Origin: Betaproteobacteria bacterium
GTDB taxonomy: Bacteria; Pseudomonadota; Gammaproteobacteria; Burkholderiales; SG8-39
DNA length: 64,000 nucleotides
NCBI GenBank assembly: GCA_029883975.1
Contig: JAOUIL010000001.1
Coordinates: forward strand, 65,255 to 129,254
Direction of reading: 5' to 3'
In this document: in pieces, positions 36,904 to 45,797 of the stretch
Layout of the letters: every line of letters begins with the position of its first letter
How positions within the stretch are numbered: the stretch's first letter is position 1
The notes under the pieces: generated by a model
What the model saw: the letters and a program-made list of their open reading frames with translations, nothing else
Told to the model about the DNA's origin: nothing
Database searches by the model: none
Program-made: the position numbers and the translations under genes

Positions 36904-37823
36904 CGCAACCTGGGATTGAGCGCGTCGCGCAGCCAGTCGCCGAGCAGGTTGACCGCCAGAACCAGCAGGACCAGCGCGGCACCCGGGAACAGCGAGATCC
37001 ACCATTCGCCCGAAATCAGGAAGTCGTTGCCGACGCGGATCAGCGTGCCGAGCGAGGGCTGGGTCGGCGGCACGCCGACGCCGAGAAAGGACAGCGTCGC
37101 CTCGGTGATGATGGCCGTGGCGATGTTGATGGTGGCGATGACCAGCACCGGCCCCATGGCGTTGGGCAGCACGTGGTGCACCATGATGGCGAGCGGCCGC
37201 CGGCCGATGACGCGCGCCGCCTGCACGTAGTCCTTGCCCTTCTCCACCAGGGTCGAGCCGCGTACGGTGCGCGCGTAGTCCACCCACTTGGACAGGCCGA
37301 TGGCCACCACCAGTACGTAGAGGGCAAGCGCGTCGTGCGCCTCGCGCGGCAGCGCGATGCGCGCGGTGCCGTCGATGAGCAGTGCGATGAGGATCGCCGG
37401 GAAGGAAAGCTGGATGTCGGCCACGCGCATGATGAAGGCGTCCAGCCGGCCGCCGAGGTAGCCCGAGACGAGCCCGAGCGAAACACCGAGCAGCGCGGAA
37501 AAGAGCACCGAAGCGAGCCCGACGCCGAGCGAGATGCGCGCCCCGTACAGGATCGTCGACAGGACGTCGCGCCCCTGGTCATCGGTGCCGAGCAGGTACT
37601 TGCGGGTGCCCTTCTCCGTCCAGGCGGGCGGCGTGAAGCCGTCCGAGAGGCTCAGCGTCGCGCTGTCGTAGGGATTCTGCGGCGCGACCCAAGGCGCGAG
37701 CACCGCTCCGCCGATGCAGACGAGCGTGAGAAACGCGGCGAGCAGCGCGACCGGCGAATGCCGGAAGCTCCACGCCAGGTCGTGGTCCCAGGCGCGCCGC
37801 GCCCAGCCGGCGACTGCGGGCAT
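36900..37823 (-). CDS. Peptide-type ABC transporter permease, DppC type
   Basis: A 307-aa inner-membrane permease. The N-terminal region has the OppC_N-type helix (SPVALLAAFLTLVCIGGAVLAPWVAP), and GTDDQGRDVLSTILYGARISL is the conserved DppC/OppC motif. The EAA loop appears in YVQAARVIGRRPLAIMVHHVLPN. About six transmembrane segments are visible. It forms the transmembrane channel with the DppB-type permease encoded at the other end of the operon. Confidence 0.94.
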   Translation of the reverse strand: MPAVAGWARRAWDHDLAWSFRHSPVALLAAFLTLVCIGGAVLAPWVAPQNPYDSATLSLSDGFTPPAWTEKGTRKYLLGTDDQGRDVLSTILYGARISLGVGLASVLFSALLGVSLGLVSGYLGGRLDAFIMRVADIQLSFPAILIALLIDGTARIALPREAHDALALYVLVVAIGLSKWVDYARTVRGSTLVEKGKDYVQAARVIGRRPLAIMVHHVLPNAMGPVLVIATINIATAIITEATLSFLGVGVPPTQPSLGTLIRVGNDFLISGEWWISLFPGAALVLLVLAVNLLGDWLRDALNPRLR

Positions 37824-37842
37824 CGCCCGGGATCCCGCGCCT

Positions 37843-39408
37843 TCAGTCTACCCGCGTGTAGCGCGACTCGTGCCGGTCGACCGCATTGTGCACGGCGGTC
37901 ACGTTCCTCTTCATCGCCCACGGCCGCAGCTGGTGGTGCAGCGGCACGTAGTAGAAGTTGTCGCGCGTGGCCAGCAGCGCTTCGCGCAGCATCGCGTCGC
38001 GTTTCTTCACGTCGAGCTCGGTCTTGATGGCGTCCACCAGCGCGTCGATCTTCGCGTCGCTGATGCGTCCGAGGTTGAAGCTGCCGTCCGCGCCCGTCGT
38101 CTTGGTGCGCACCAGCGACTGCAGGGTGTAGTTGGCGTCGAAGTTCACCACGCCCCAGCCCAGCATGTAGGCGTCGTGGTCGAACTTCTGGATCTTCTGG
38201 ATGAAGGTCGCCATCGGCTGGGCGTTCAGCTTCGCCTTCAGCCCGATCTTCGCCCACATGCCGACCAGCGCCTGGCAGATCTCCTCGTCGTTCACGTAGC
38301 GGTTGTTCGGGCAGTCCAGGCCGAACTCGAAGCCGCCGCCGTAGCCCGCCTCGGCCAGCAGCTTCCTCGCGCCCTCGACGTCGAGCGCCTGCGCCTGGTC
38401 GATGTCCTTGCTGTGGCCGTGCACGCCCGGGGCCACCATGATGGCCGCTGGGATGGACAGGCCGCGCATCGTCACGCGCCGGATGGCCTCGCGGTCCACC
38501 GCAAGGTTGAGCGCCTTCCTTACGCGGATGTCCTTGAACGGGTTCTTGCCCTTGACGCTGGAGTACTTGAGCTCGGCCGAGTGCTGGTCCAGGCCGATGA
38601 AGATGGTGCGCACCTCGTGCCCGTCGAGGATCTTGAGCTTGGGCTCGCTCCTCAACCGCGTCACGTCCTGCGTCGGCAGGTCGGTGACCATGTCCACGTC
38701 GCCCGAGAGCAGCGCGGCGATGCGCGTGGCGTCGGCCTTGATCGGCGTGTAGATGACCTCGGTGACGTTGCCCGGGCGCTTGTCCCACCAGTCCGGGTTG
38801 GCCGTGAACACGACGCGCTTGTCCGGCTCCCAGGACTTGAGGATGTACGGACCCGTGCCGTTGGCGTTGCGCGAGGCGTAGGACTCCTCCTTGGCGACGT
38901 AGTCCTGCACGTTCTCGGACTTGTGCTTCACCGACCAGCCCTTGCTCATGATGCGGAAGTCGGCGATGTTCCTCAGCAGCACCGGGTTGGGCCCCGAGAG
39001 CACGAAATCGACGGTGTAATCGTCCACCTTCCTCACTTCCTTCACGCCACCGACGTAGATCTGCATGGTGCCCTTGGGCTGCATGATCCTGCCGTAGCTG
39101 AACACGACGTCGTCCGCGCTGAACGGGCTGCCGTCGTGGAACTTGACGCCCTTGCGCAGGGTGAAGCGCAGTTGCGTGGGGGAGATCTGCGTCCACGCGG
39201 TGGCGAGCGCCGGCTCGATGCTGTAGTCCTTCGCGTAGCGCGTCAGCCCCTCGTAGCTGTGCTGCAGGATGGAGCTGGTGGTGGCGTGGTTCTGCGAATG
39301 CGGGTCGAGCGTGAGGATGTCGTTCTGCGCCGCCCACCGCAGCGTGGCGGCGTGCGCGGGCAGCGCCAGGGCGACGAGCGCCCCGGCCAGCAGGTGCTTG
39401 AGCTTCAT
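37843..39408 (-). CDS. Family 5 extracellular solute-binding protein of peptide ABC importer
   Basis: A 521-aa periplasmic binding protein with a signal peptide (MKLKHLLAGALVALALPAHA). Mature-part landmarks are DILTLDPHSQN, the family 5 YEGLTRY, RFTLRKGVKFHDGSPFSADDV and GTGPYILKSWEPDKRVVF. It would capture peptides or peptide-like ligands for the permease pair. Adjacent to it is an M20 amidohydrolase, which suggests that imported material is an N-acyl amino acid or peptide, but this is inference. Confidence 0.94.
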   Translation of the reverse strand: MKLKHLLAGALVALALPAHAATLRWAAQNDILTLDPHSQNHATTSSILQHSYEGLTRYAKDYSIEPALATAWTQISPTQLRFTLRKGVKFHDGSPFSADDVVFSYGRIMQPKGTMQIYVGGVKEVRKVDDYTVDFVLSGPNPVLLRNIADFRIMSKGWSVKHKSENVQDYVAKEESYASRNANGTGPYILKSWEPDKRVVFTANPDWWDKRPGNVTEVIYTPIKADATRIAALLSGDVDMVTDLPTQDVTRLRSEPKLKILDGHEVRTIFIGLDQHSAELKYSSVKGKNPFKDIRVRKALNLAVDREAIRRVTMRGLSIPAAIMVAPGVHGHSKDIDQAQALDVEGARKLLAEAGYGGGFEFGLDCPNNRYVNDEEICQALVGMWAKIGLKAKLNAQPMATFIQKIQKFDHDAYMLGWGVVNFDANYTLQSLVRTKTTGADGSFNLGRISDAKIDALVDAIKTELDVKKRDAMLREALLATRDNFYYVPLHHQLRPWAMKRNVTAVHNAVDRHESRYTRVD

Positions 39409-39424
39409 TTGGCTTGGTCTCCCG

Positions 39425-40609
39425 TTAGTTGAGCGGCAATGCTTCCTCGACCAGCGCCGCCAGATAGCCGGCGCCGAGCGGAATCACCTCGTCGTTGAAA
39501 TCGTAGGCCGGGTTGTGCAGGAAGCAGCCGCCCTGGCTGCCGCCCTGGCCGAGGAACACGTAGGCGCCCGGCCTCGCCTGCAGCATGTAAGAGAAGTCCT
39601 CGCCGCCCATGGTCGGCTCGCCGTCGGTGACGACGTTGCCCTTGCCGAACACGCGCTCGCCCACGCGCGCCGCGAAGCGCGCCTCCTCGTCGGTGTTGAC
39701 GGTCGCGGGGTAGCCGCGCCTGTACTCGATCTCCGCCGTGCCGCCCAGGCCCAGGGCCACGGACTCGGTGATCTGCTTGATGCGCTGCTCGGCGAGGTCG
39801 CGCATGGCGGGCGTGAAGCTGCGCACCGTGCCCACCAGCTCGACGTGCGCGGGGATGATGTTGAAGGCGCCGACCTGGCTCGTCTGCAGCGAGCACAGCG
39901 ACACGACGAGGGCGTCCACCGGGTTGGCGTTGCGGCTGGCGATGGTCTGCAGCGCGGTGATGACGTGCGCCGCGATCACCACCGGGTCGATGGCGAGGTG
40001 CGGCAGCGCCGCGTGGCCGCCGCGGCCCTGCAGGCGGATGCGGATCTCGTCGGTGGCGGCCATCATCGGCCCCGGGCGCACCGCGATCTTGCCGGCGGGC
40101 AGGCCGGGCCAGTTGTGGATCGCGTATACGGCGTCGCAGGGAAACTTCTCGAATAGCCCTTCCTCGACCATGACGCGTCCGCCGCCGCCGCCTTCCTCGG
40201 CCGGCTGGAAGATGAGGTGCGCCGTGCCGGCGAAGTTGCGCGTCTGCGCAAGATACCGCGCCGCGCCGAGCAGCATCGTCGTGTGGCCGTCGTGGCCGCA
40301 GGCGTGCATGCGGCCGGCGACCGTCGAGCGGTGCGGCACGTCGCTCACTTCCTGCAGCGGCAGGCAGTCCATGTCGGCGCGCAGCCCGATGGCGCCCTTG
40401 CCCTTCTTCCTGCCGTGGACGACGCCGACCACGCCCGTCCCGGCGAGGCCGCGATGCGCCTCGATGCCCCACTCGGCGAGCTTGTCGGCCACCAGCTGCG
40501 AGGTGCGCTTCTCCTCGAAGCCGAGCTCGGGATGGGCGTGGATATCGCGGCGGATGTGCACCAGCTCGGCGTGGAACAGGCGCAGCATTTCCAGGGCATC
40601 GTTCTTCAT
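39425..40609 (-). CDS. M20 family amidohydrolase (hippurate hydrolase/IAA-amino acid hydrolase type)
   Basis: A 394-aa zinc peptidase-like enzyme. The conserved metal-binding motif is MHACGHDGHTTMLLGAARYL, the catalytic Glu pair is in QPAEEGGGGGRVM, and a third ligand region is TMGGEDFSYML. Family members cleave N-acyl amino acids (hippurate, IAA-amino acids) or deacylate peptides. The gene sits inside the peptide ABC operon, between the DppB permease and the binding protein, so it probably processes the imported substrate in the cytoplasm. No signal peptide is visible. Confidence 0.92.
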   Translation of the reverse strand: MKNDALEMLRLFHAELVHIRRDIHAHPELGFEEKRTSQLVADKLAEWGIEAHRGLAGTGVVGVVHGRKKGKGAIGLRADMDCLPLQEVSDVPHRSTVAGRMHACGHDGHTTMLLGAARYLAQTRNFAGTAHLIFQPAEEGGGGGRVMVEEGLFEKFPCDAVYAIHNWPGLPAGKIAVRPGPMMAATDEIRIRLQGRGGHAALPHLAIDPVVIAAHVITALQTIASRNANPVDALVVSLCSLQTSQVGAFNIIPAHVELVGTVRSFTPAMRDLAEQRIKQITESVALGLGGTAEIEYRRGYPATVNTDEEARFAARVGERVFGKGNVVTDGEPTMGGEDFSYMLQARPGAYVFLGQGGSQGGCFLHNPAYDFNDEVIPLGAGYLAALVEEALPLN

Positions 40610-40619
40610 GGCGCGTTCC

Positions 40620-41603
40620 TCAGTGCGCCGCGGCCGCGCGGTCGATCCGCAGGCGGGGATCGACCGCGTAGTACAGCAGGTCCACGGCTAGGTTGATGAC
40701 GACGAAGATCAGGGCGATCAGGCAAAGGTAGGCGGCCATGACGGGCACGTCGGCGAATCCGACCGCCTGGATGAACAGCAGGCCCATGCCCGGCCACTGG
40801 AACACCGTCTCGGTGATGATGGCGAAGGCGATGATGGCGCCGAGCTGCAGCCCGGTGATGGTGATCACCGGCACGAGCGTGTTCTTCAGCGCGTGGCCGA
40901 AGTGCACCGCGCGGTCGGTGAGGCCGCGCGCGCGTGCGAACTTGATGTAGTCGGTGCGCAGCACCTCGAGCATCTCGGCGCGCACCAGCCGCTGGATCAG
41001 GGTCATCTGGAACAGGCCGAGCGTCACGGCCGGCAGGATCAGCGACTTGATGCCGCTCCAGGTGAGCAACCCCGTGCTCCACCAGCCGAGCGCCACGGTC
41101 TCGCCACGCCCGAACGAGGGCAGCCAGCCGAGCATCACGGCGAACACGAGGATCAGCAGGATGCCGATCAGGAACGTGGGCAGCGATACGCCGACCAGCG
41201 ACAGCGCGAGCAGCGCCTGCGACAGCCACGAGTCGCGCCGCAGCGCCGTGTACACGCCCATGCCGACACCGGCGACCAGCGCGAGCGCGGCGGCCGCGAA
41301 GGACAGCTCGAGCGTGGCGGGCAGCCGCTCGACGAACAGCCGCGAGACCGGCTGCACCTGGCGCAGGCTGAGCCCGAAATCGCCCTGCACCGCGCGGCCG
41401 ACGAACTTCGCGTACTGGACGTAGAACGGCTGGTCGAGCCCGAGCAGGCGCGTCACGCGCTCGCGGTCCTCGGGCGTCGCGTCCTGGCCGAGCATGAACA
41501 GCACCGGGTCGCCGACGAAGCGGAACAGCGCGAAGGCGATGAACCCCACCGTCAGCATGACGAGCACGGCCTGCGCGATCCGCCGCAGCACGAAGGCGAA
41601 CAT
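40620..41603 (-). CDS. Peptide-type ABC transporter permease, DppB type
   Basis: 327 aa from the ATG at 41603; the track frame extends upstream into mutY antisense. It begins MFAFVLRRIAQAVLVMLTVGFIAFALFRF, as in DppB/OppB. The segment MLGQDATPEDRERVTRLLGLDQPFYVQY and the GDFGLSLRQVQPV block are conserved, and the EAA-like loop TDYIKFARARGLTDRAVHFGHALKN marks ATPase contact. It is the first gene of the operon and partner of the DppC-type permease. It is divergent from mutY with about 24 bases between start codons. Confidence 0.94.
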   Translation of the reverse strand: MFAFVLRRIAQAVLVMLTVGFIAFALFRFVGDPVLFMLGQDATPEDRERVTRLLGLDQPFYVQYAKFVGRAVQGDFGLSLRQVQPVSRLFVERLPATLELSFAAAALALVAGVGMGVYTALRRDSWLSQALLALSLVGVSLPTFLIGILLILVFAVMLGWLPSFGRGETVALGWWSTGLLTWSGIKSLILPAVTLGLFQMTLIQRLVRAEMLEVLRTDYIKFARARGLTDRAVHFGHALKNTLVPVITITGLQLGAIIAFAIITETVFQWPGMGLLFIQAVGFADVPVMAAYLCLIALIFVVINLAVDLLYYAVDPRLRIDRAAAAH

Positions 41604-41627
41604 GGCGCGCCAATCATACAATGCGGC

Positions 41628-42608
41628 ATGCGCGGATTCGCTGCATCCGTCGTCGCCTGGCAGCAGCGCCACGGCCGCCACGACCTGCCGTGGCAGGCGA
41701 GCCGCGATCCCTATCGCGTCTGGCTCGCCGAAGTGATGCTGCAGCAGACGCAGGTCGCCGCGGTCATCCCCTACTACCGGCGATTCCTCGAGCGCTTTCC
41801 CGACGTCGGTACGCTGGCGGCGGCCTCGCAGGACGAGGTGCTGCGCCTGTGGAGCGGCCTGGGCTACTACGCGCGCGGCCGCAACCTGCATGCCGCCGCC
41901 AGGGCTCTGGCGGCTGCGGGAGAGTTCCCGCGCACGGCTGACGGCCTGCGCAAGCTTCCCGGAGTCGGGCGCACCACGGCGGGGGCGATTGCCGTGTTCG
42001 CCTTCGGCCGGCGCGCCGCCATCCTCGACGGCAACGTGAAGCGGGTGCTCGCGCGCTGCTTCGGCGTGCAGGGCGAGGCGCGCCAGTGGGCGCTGGCGGA
42101 GCGGCTGCTGCCGCGCCGCGACCTGCGCACCTATACGCAGGCGCTGATGGATCTGGGTGCGACGGTGTGCGCGCGCGCGCGCCCGGATTGCGACCGATGT
42201 CCGGTAGCGCGCGGCTGCGTGGCGCGGCGCGAGGGCCGGATCGGCGAGTTGCCCGCGTCACGCGCGCGCAAGGCACTGCCGACGAGGCGGGCGACGTGGT
42301 ATGTGCATCTGCAGGCCGGAAAGGTGCTGCTCGAGCGCCGGCGCGAGGCGGGCCTGTGGGGCGGGCTCTGGACTTTCCCGGAGCGGCGCCTGCGGGGGGC
42401 GAAGATCACGCGGCGCCTACCCGCGCTCGAGCATGGTTTCACGCATTTCCGCCTGCGCGCGCAGCCGGTGCTCTGCGCCGCGCCGGGCAACGCGGCTCCG
42501 GGTCAGCTCTGGCTGGATCTTGCCGACGCGCCGGGCGCCGCGGTGCCGACGCCGGTGCGCCGCGTGCTGCGTGCGCTATTGCCCGGCGGGACGCACCAGC
42601 CGGCGTAG
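41628..42608 (+). CDS. mutY: A/G-specific adenine glycosylase (MutY)
   Basis: 326 aa from the ATG at 41628. The helix-hairpin-helix-GPD fold shows the catalytic-region glutamate in WLAEVMLQQTQV, the HhH in LRKLPGVGRTTAGAI and the conserved Asp in AILDGNVKRV. The 4Fe-4S ligands occur as C-x6-C-x2-C-x5-C in CARARPDCDRCPVARGC. A C-terminal NUDIX-like domain recognises 8-oxoG. MutY removes A mispaired with 8-oxoguanine. The last 33 bases overlap the convergent LON-domain gene. Confidence 0.96.
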   Translation: MRGFAASVVAWQQRHGRHDLPWQASRDPYRVWLAEVMLQQTQVAAVIPYYRRFLERFPDVGTLAAASQDEVLRLWSGLGYYARGRNLHAAARALAAAGEFPRTADGLRKLPGVGRTTAGAIAVFAFGRRAAILDGNVKRVLARCFGVQGEARQWALAERLLPRRDLRTYTQALMDLGATVCARARPDCDRCPVARGCVARREGRIGELPASRARKALPTRRATWYVHLQAGKVLLERRREAGLWGGLWTFPERRLRGAKITRRLPALEHGFTHFRLRAQPVLCAAPGNAAPGQLWLDLADAPGAAVPTPVRRVLRALLPGGTHQPA

Positions 42609-43163
42609 CACCTCGAGCCGGTCGGCGGCGCTGTCCATCTCCAGCAGTCGCTGGCGCGCCTCCGGCGACAGCGGCAGCAGCTCGGCGAGGCGTGCACCCA
42701 CCCAGGCCGCGGAGTCGTAGCGCAGCGGCGGCTCGACCAGCGCCTCGCCGCCGGACTCGATCGCCCGGCGCAGGATGCGCACGCAGACGTCCGTCCCGTC
42801 CAGCGCGGCGTCGGCTTCCTCCTCGGGTAGCGCGACGCTCGCGCGCGCGAGGCCGTCGGCCTGCACGCGGCGCTCCTGGATGCGAAAGCGCCGCGTGCCG
42901 AGCGCGAGCACCTGCAGCACGCCGAGCTGCGGCATGTCCCAGGCGCTGATGCGCGCCAGGCAGCCGACCTCATAGGGCGAGGCCGGCGCGCCGACCTCGC
43001 CGCCCTCGCGGATCAGGCACACGCCGAACGGCGACTCGTCGCGCAGGCAGGCCTTGGCCATCGTCAGATAGCGCTGCTCGAACAGGCGCAGCGGCAGCCG
43101 CCCGCCGGGAAACAGCACCGTGCGCAACGGAAACAGCGGCAGGTCCGCGATGCCGCCGCTCAC
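42576..43163 (-). CDS. Stand-alone LON N-terminal domain protein
   Basis: 195 aa from a GTG at 43163 overlapping the rapZ stop (GTGA). The LON substrate-binding (PUA-like) domain fills most of the protein (LPLFPLRTVLFPGGRLPLRLFEQRYL), but the AAA+ and protease domains of Lon are absent. Such short proteins (about 200 aa) are common in betaproteobacteria next to the rapZ/mutY genes. They are sometimes called peptidase S16 but cannot be proteases; function unknown. Downstream end overlaps mutY on the other strand. Confidence 0.9.
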   Translation of the reverse strand: MSGGIADLPLFPLRTVLFPGGRLPLRLFEQRYLTMAKACLRDESPFGVCLIREGGEVGAPASPYEVGCLARISAWDMPQLGVLQVLALGTRRFRIQERRVQADGLARASVALPEEEADAALDGTDVCVRILRRAIESGGEALVEPPLRYDSAAWVGARLAELLPLSPEARQRLLEMDSAADRLEVLRRLVRPAGQ

Positions 43164-43999
43164 TCGCGCGCCAGGCCCCGGTGGCGCACCAGCACCCGCC
43201 AGTCCCCGGCGAACGCCGCGGCCAGCCGCTCGGCGAGGTACACGGAGCGGTGCCGCCCGCCGGTGCAGCCGATGGCCACCGTGAGGTAGCTGCGGTTCTC
43301 CTTCACGATCTCGGGCAGCCAGCGGCCGAGAAAGTCGCGCACGTCGCCGAGCAGGCGCTGCACCGACGGCTGGCCGTCGAGGAACGCGCTCACCGCGGCG
43401 TCGCGTCCGGTGAGCGGCCGCAGCGCCGGCTCGTAGTGCGGGTTGGGCAGCATGCGCGCGTCCACCACCCAGTCCGCGTCGAGCGGGATGCCGTCGCGAA
43501 AGGCGAAGGATTCGAACAGCAGGGTGAGCGAGCCCGCGCCCAGGCCGAGCAGGTCGCGGATCCACTGGCGCAGCACGCGCGGCTGCAGCTCGCTGGTGTC
43601 GATGCGGTGGCCGAGCGCGGCGACGTCGGCGAGCAGCGCGCGCTCCTTGGCGATGGCCTCGTCGAGCGCCAGCCCGACGATGGTGAGCGGGTGCCGGCGA
43701 CGCGTCTCGGAGAAGCGCCGCATCAGCGTCTGCGTGTTGGCCTCGAGATACAGCACGCGGCAATCGATGCCCTTCGCCTTGAGCTGCGCCACGCTCTCGG
43801 GCAACGCGGCGAGCGCCGCGCTGCGCGCATCCACGCTCACCGCGCTGCGCTCGTGCCCGGCCGAGGCGAGGAACGCGGCCACGTCGAGCAGCAGCGTGGC
43901 GGGCAGGTTGTCGACGCAGTAATAGCCGCCATCCTCCAGCACGTCGAGCGCGATGCTCTTGCCGGCGCCCGACAGGCCGCTGACCAGGATCAGCTGCAA
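43160..43999 (-). CDS. rapZ: RNase adapter protein RapZ
   Basis: 279 aa starting at TTG. The P-loop LVSGLSGAGKSIALDVLEDGGYYCVDNLP and the C-terminal IGCTGGRHRSVYLAERL are diagnostic for RapZ/YvcJ. In E. coli RapZ guides RNase E to the sRNA GlmZ to control glucosamine-6-phosphate synthase. Betaproteobacteria use it in the same rpoN-linked operon, here right after hprK. The phosphate-binding loop is intact. Confidence 0.95.
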   Translation of the reverse strand: MQLILVSGLSGAGKSIALDVLEDGGYYCVDNLPATLLLDVAAFLASAGHERSAVSVDARSAALAALPESVAQLKAKGIDCRVLYLEANTQTLMRRFSETRRRHPLTIVGLALDEAIAKERALLADVAALGHRIDTSELQPRVLRQWIRDLLGLGAGSLTLLFESFAFRDGIPLDADWVVDARMLPNPHYEPALRPLTGRDAAVSAFLDGQPSVQRLLGDVRDFLGRWLPEIVKENRSYLTVAIGCTGGRHRSVYLAERLAAAFAGDWRVLVRHRGLARE

Positions 44000-44021
44000 C
44001 GCGCCCCCGTCCCTGCAGCGA

Positions 44022-44933
44022 TCACCGCTCGTCTTCCATCGCGCGGCGCTGCCGCGCCATGAACTGCGCTCCCGAATGGATGCCGCGCAGCTGCAGGATG
44101 TAGTTGCGCACGGCCGCTTCGAGCAGCACCGCGAGATTGCGCCCGGCGGCGACCGGGATGACGACCTTGCGCACCGTGACGCCGAGGATCTCCTCGGACT
44201 GCTCGGCGAGCGGCAAGCGCTCGGTGATGTCGTGGCTGCCGGCGGCCGCCGGCTTGTCCAGGTGCGCGATCAGCTTGAGCTTCATCTTGGGACGCACCGC
44301 GGTCTCGCCGAAGATGGTGCGCACGTCCAGCAGGCCCAAGCCGCGCACCTCGATGAAGTCCTTCAGCATCGGCGGGCAGCGGCCCTCGAGCGTGTCGGGC
44401 GCGAGTCGCGAGATCTCCACCACGTCGTCGGCGACCAGGCCATGGCCGCGGCTGATCAGCTCCAGCCCCAGCTCGCTCTTGCCGACGCCCGAGTCGCCGG
44501 TGATCAGCACGCCGAGGCCCAGGACATCCATCAGCACGCCATGGCGCTGGGTGCGCTCGGCGAGCGACTTGGACAGGTAGCGCGCCAGCTTCTCGATGAC
44601 GCGCGCGGCGGGCAGCGGCGTGGCGAACAGCGGCGTTCCGGTGCGCGCGGCGCGCTCGACGAGCGCTGCCGGTGCGGCGATGCCGTCGGCCAGGATGACC
44701 GCCGCCGGCCCGGCGTCGATCAGCTGCCCGGCAAGGCGTTCCAGCGCGGCCGCCTCGTCGGCGCCCGCAACCTGGATGCGGTTCGGATGCGTGAGATTGA
44801 GGTGGCCGATCAGCGCGGCCGCGCCCGCCTGGTCGCGGCGCACGACCGCGTCGCTGTCGCGCCCCTCCGCCCAGGTGAGCGCGAGCGCCGCACCGTTGTC
44901 CTCATGCAACCGCTTGACGCTGACCTGCTGCAT
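44022..44933 (-). CDS. hprK: HPr kinase/phosphorylase
   Basis: 303 aa from the ATG at 44933, inside the end of ptsN (32-bp overlap in another frame). The P-loop is GDSGVGKSE at residues 146-153, the HPrK signature includes RGHGLVADDVVEISR and the C-terminal IEVRGLGLLDVRTIFGE is present. It phosphorylates Ser46 of HPr and reverses the reaction by phosphorolysis. In betaproteobacteria HprK accompanies the nitrogen PTS and regulates HPr-type phosphocarriers; HPr itself is not in the window. Confidence 0.96.
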   Translation of the reverse strand: MQQVSVKRLHEDNGAALALTWAEGRDSDAVVRRDQAGAAALIGHLNLTHPNRIQVAGADEAAALERLAGQLIDAGPAAVILADGIAAPAALVERAARTGTPLFATPLPAARVIEKLARYLSKSLAERTQRHGVLMDVLGLGVLITGDSGVGKSELGLELISRGHGLVADDVVEISRLAPDTLEGRCPPMLKDFIEVRGLGLLDVRTIFGETAVRPKMKLKLIAHLDKPAAAGSHDITERLPLAEQSEEILGVTVRKVVIPVAAGRNLAVLLEAAVRNYILQLRGIHSGAQFMARQRRAMEDER

Positions 44934-45387
44934 CGGGCTGCCAGGCGACGATCCGCTGGTGCAGCGCTTCGGCGTCGGCGGCGGTGGCGAGCGCGTCGCG
45001 CAGCGCCCGGTCGCTGAACATCTGCGCAAGCTCGGAAAGGATCTGCAGGTGCTTCTCGGTGGCCTGCTCGGGCACCAGCAGCACGAACAGCAGGTTCACG
45101 GGCTTCGCGTCGGGCGCGTCGAACGGCACCGGTTGCGCGAGGCGCACGAAGGCGCCCAGCGCGTCCTTCAGCCCCTTGATGCGGCCGTGGGGAATGGCCA
45201 CGCCCTGGCCGAGGCCGGTGGAGCCCAGGCGCTCGCGCGCGAACAGGCTGTCGAACACGAGGCTGCGGCCGATGCCGTGGTTGTTCTCGAACAGCAGCCC
45301 GACCTGCTCGAACAAGCGCTTCTTGCTCGACACCTGGAGGTCGAGCAGCACGTTGGCGGGCGGCAGAAGTTTCGCGACGAGACTCAT
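44902..45387 (-). CDS. ptsN: Nitrogen-PTS EIIA component (PtsN)
   Basis: A 161-aa EIIA(Ntr). The phosphorylatable histidine lies in GVAIPHGRIKGLKDA (H67), and the fructose-EIIA-type fold is evident throughout. PtsN regulates potassium transport, nitrogen and stress responses according to its phosphorylation by the PTS(Ntr). The gene follows hpf with an 81-bp gap and precedes hprK, overlapping it. Length matches E. coli PtsN (163 aa). Confidence 0.95.
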   Translation of the reverse strand: MSLVAKLLPPANVLLDLQVSSKKRLFEQVGLLFENNHGIGRSLVFDSLFARERLGSTGLGQGVAIPHGRIKGLKDALGAFVRLAQPVPFDAPDAKPVNLLFVLLVPEQATEKHLQILSELAQMFSDRALRDALATAADAEALHQRIVAWQPDAAGQRQAVA

Positions 45388-45425
45388 CGAGCGGGGGCGC
45401 CGCGGCGGCGCAGCAGAGGGCGCGG

Positions 45426-45431
45426 ATTATA
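45426..45431 (-). promoter_or_regulatory. Putative -10 element upstream of ptsN
   Basis: A perfect TATAAT on the minus strand lies in the hpf-ptsN gap and would give a leader of about 30 bases before the ptsN ATG. No convincing -35 is visible, and a 12-bp palindrome (GGCGCCGGCGCC, 45444-45455) lies where one would be. It may be an internal promoter of the ptsN-hprK-rapZ part of the operon. Confidence 0.35.
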
Positions 45432-45468
45432 GCCCATCGGGGGGGCGCCGGCGCCGGGCCGCGGCGCG

Positions 45469-45789
45469 TCAGGGCTGGTCCGCGCGGCGGGGCGACTCGT
45501 GCCCCTTGTCCTGACGTTTGTCCTTGTACTTGAGGACCTGGCGGTCGAGCTTGTCGATCAGCAGATCGATGGCCGCATACAGGTCGAGATCCTCGCTCGC
45601 GCAATGGATGTCCTTGCCGCGCACGCGCAGCGTCACCTCGGCCTTCTGCCGCAGCTTGTCCACCGACAGCACCACGTGCGCGTCGATCACGTGGTCGAAA
45701 TGACGCGTCACGCGCCCCAGCTTTTCCTGCACGTAGGTGCGCAGCGCCGGGGTGATGTCGAGATGGTGGCCGCTCAGGTTCAGGTTCAT
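45469..45789 (-). CDS. hpf: Ribosome hibernation promoting factor (HPF/YfiA)
   Basis: 106 aa from the ATG at 45789 with AGGAG upstream. It begins [32 protein letters not shown], and the [32 protein letters not shown] region is typical of short HPF. It promotes 100S or inactive 70S ribosome formation in stationary phase. The gene follows rpoN, the standard arrangement; it has no long C-terminal dimerisation domain. Confidence 0.95.
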   Translation of the reverse strand: MNLNLSGHHLDITPALRTYVQEKLGRVTRHFDHVIDAHVVLSVDKLRQKAEVTLRVRGKDIHCASEDLDLYAAIDLLIDKLDRQVLKYKDKRQDKGHESPRRADQP

Positions 45790-45797
45790 CAATGCTC

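Noticed and set aside
45444-45455. Palindrome GGCGCCGGCGCC as an operator before ptsN
   Set aside because: In such GC-rich DNA short GC palindromes are expected often; no second copy or known regulator was seen.
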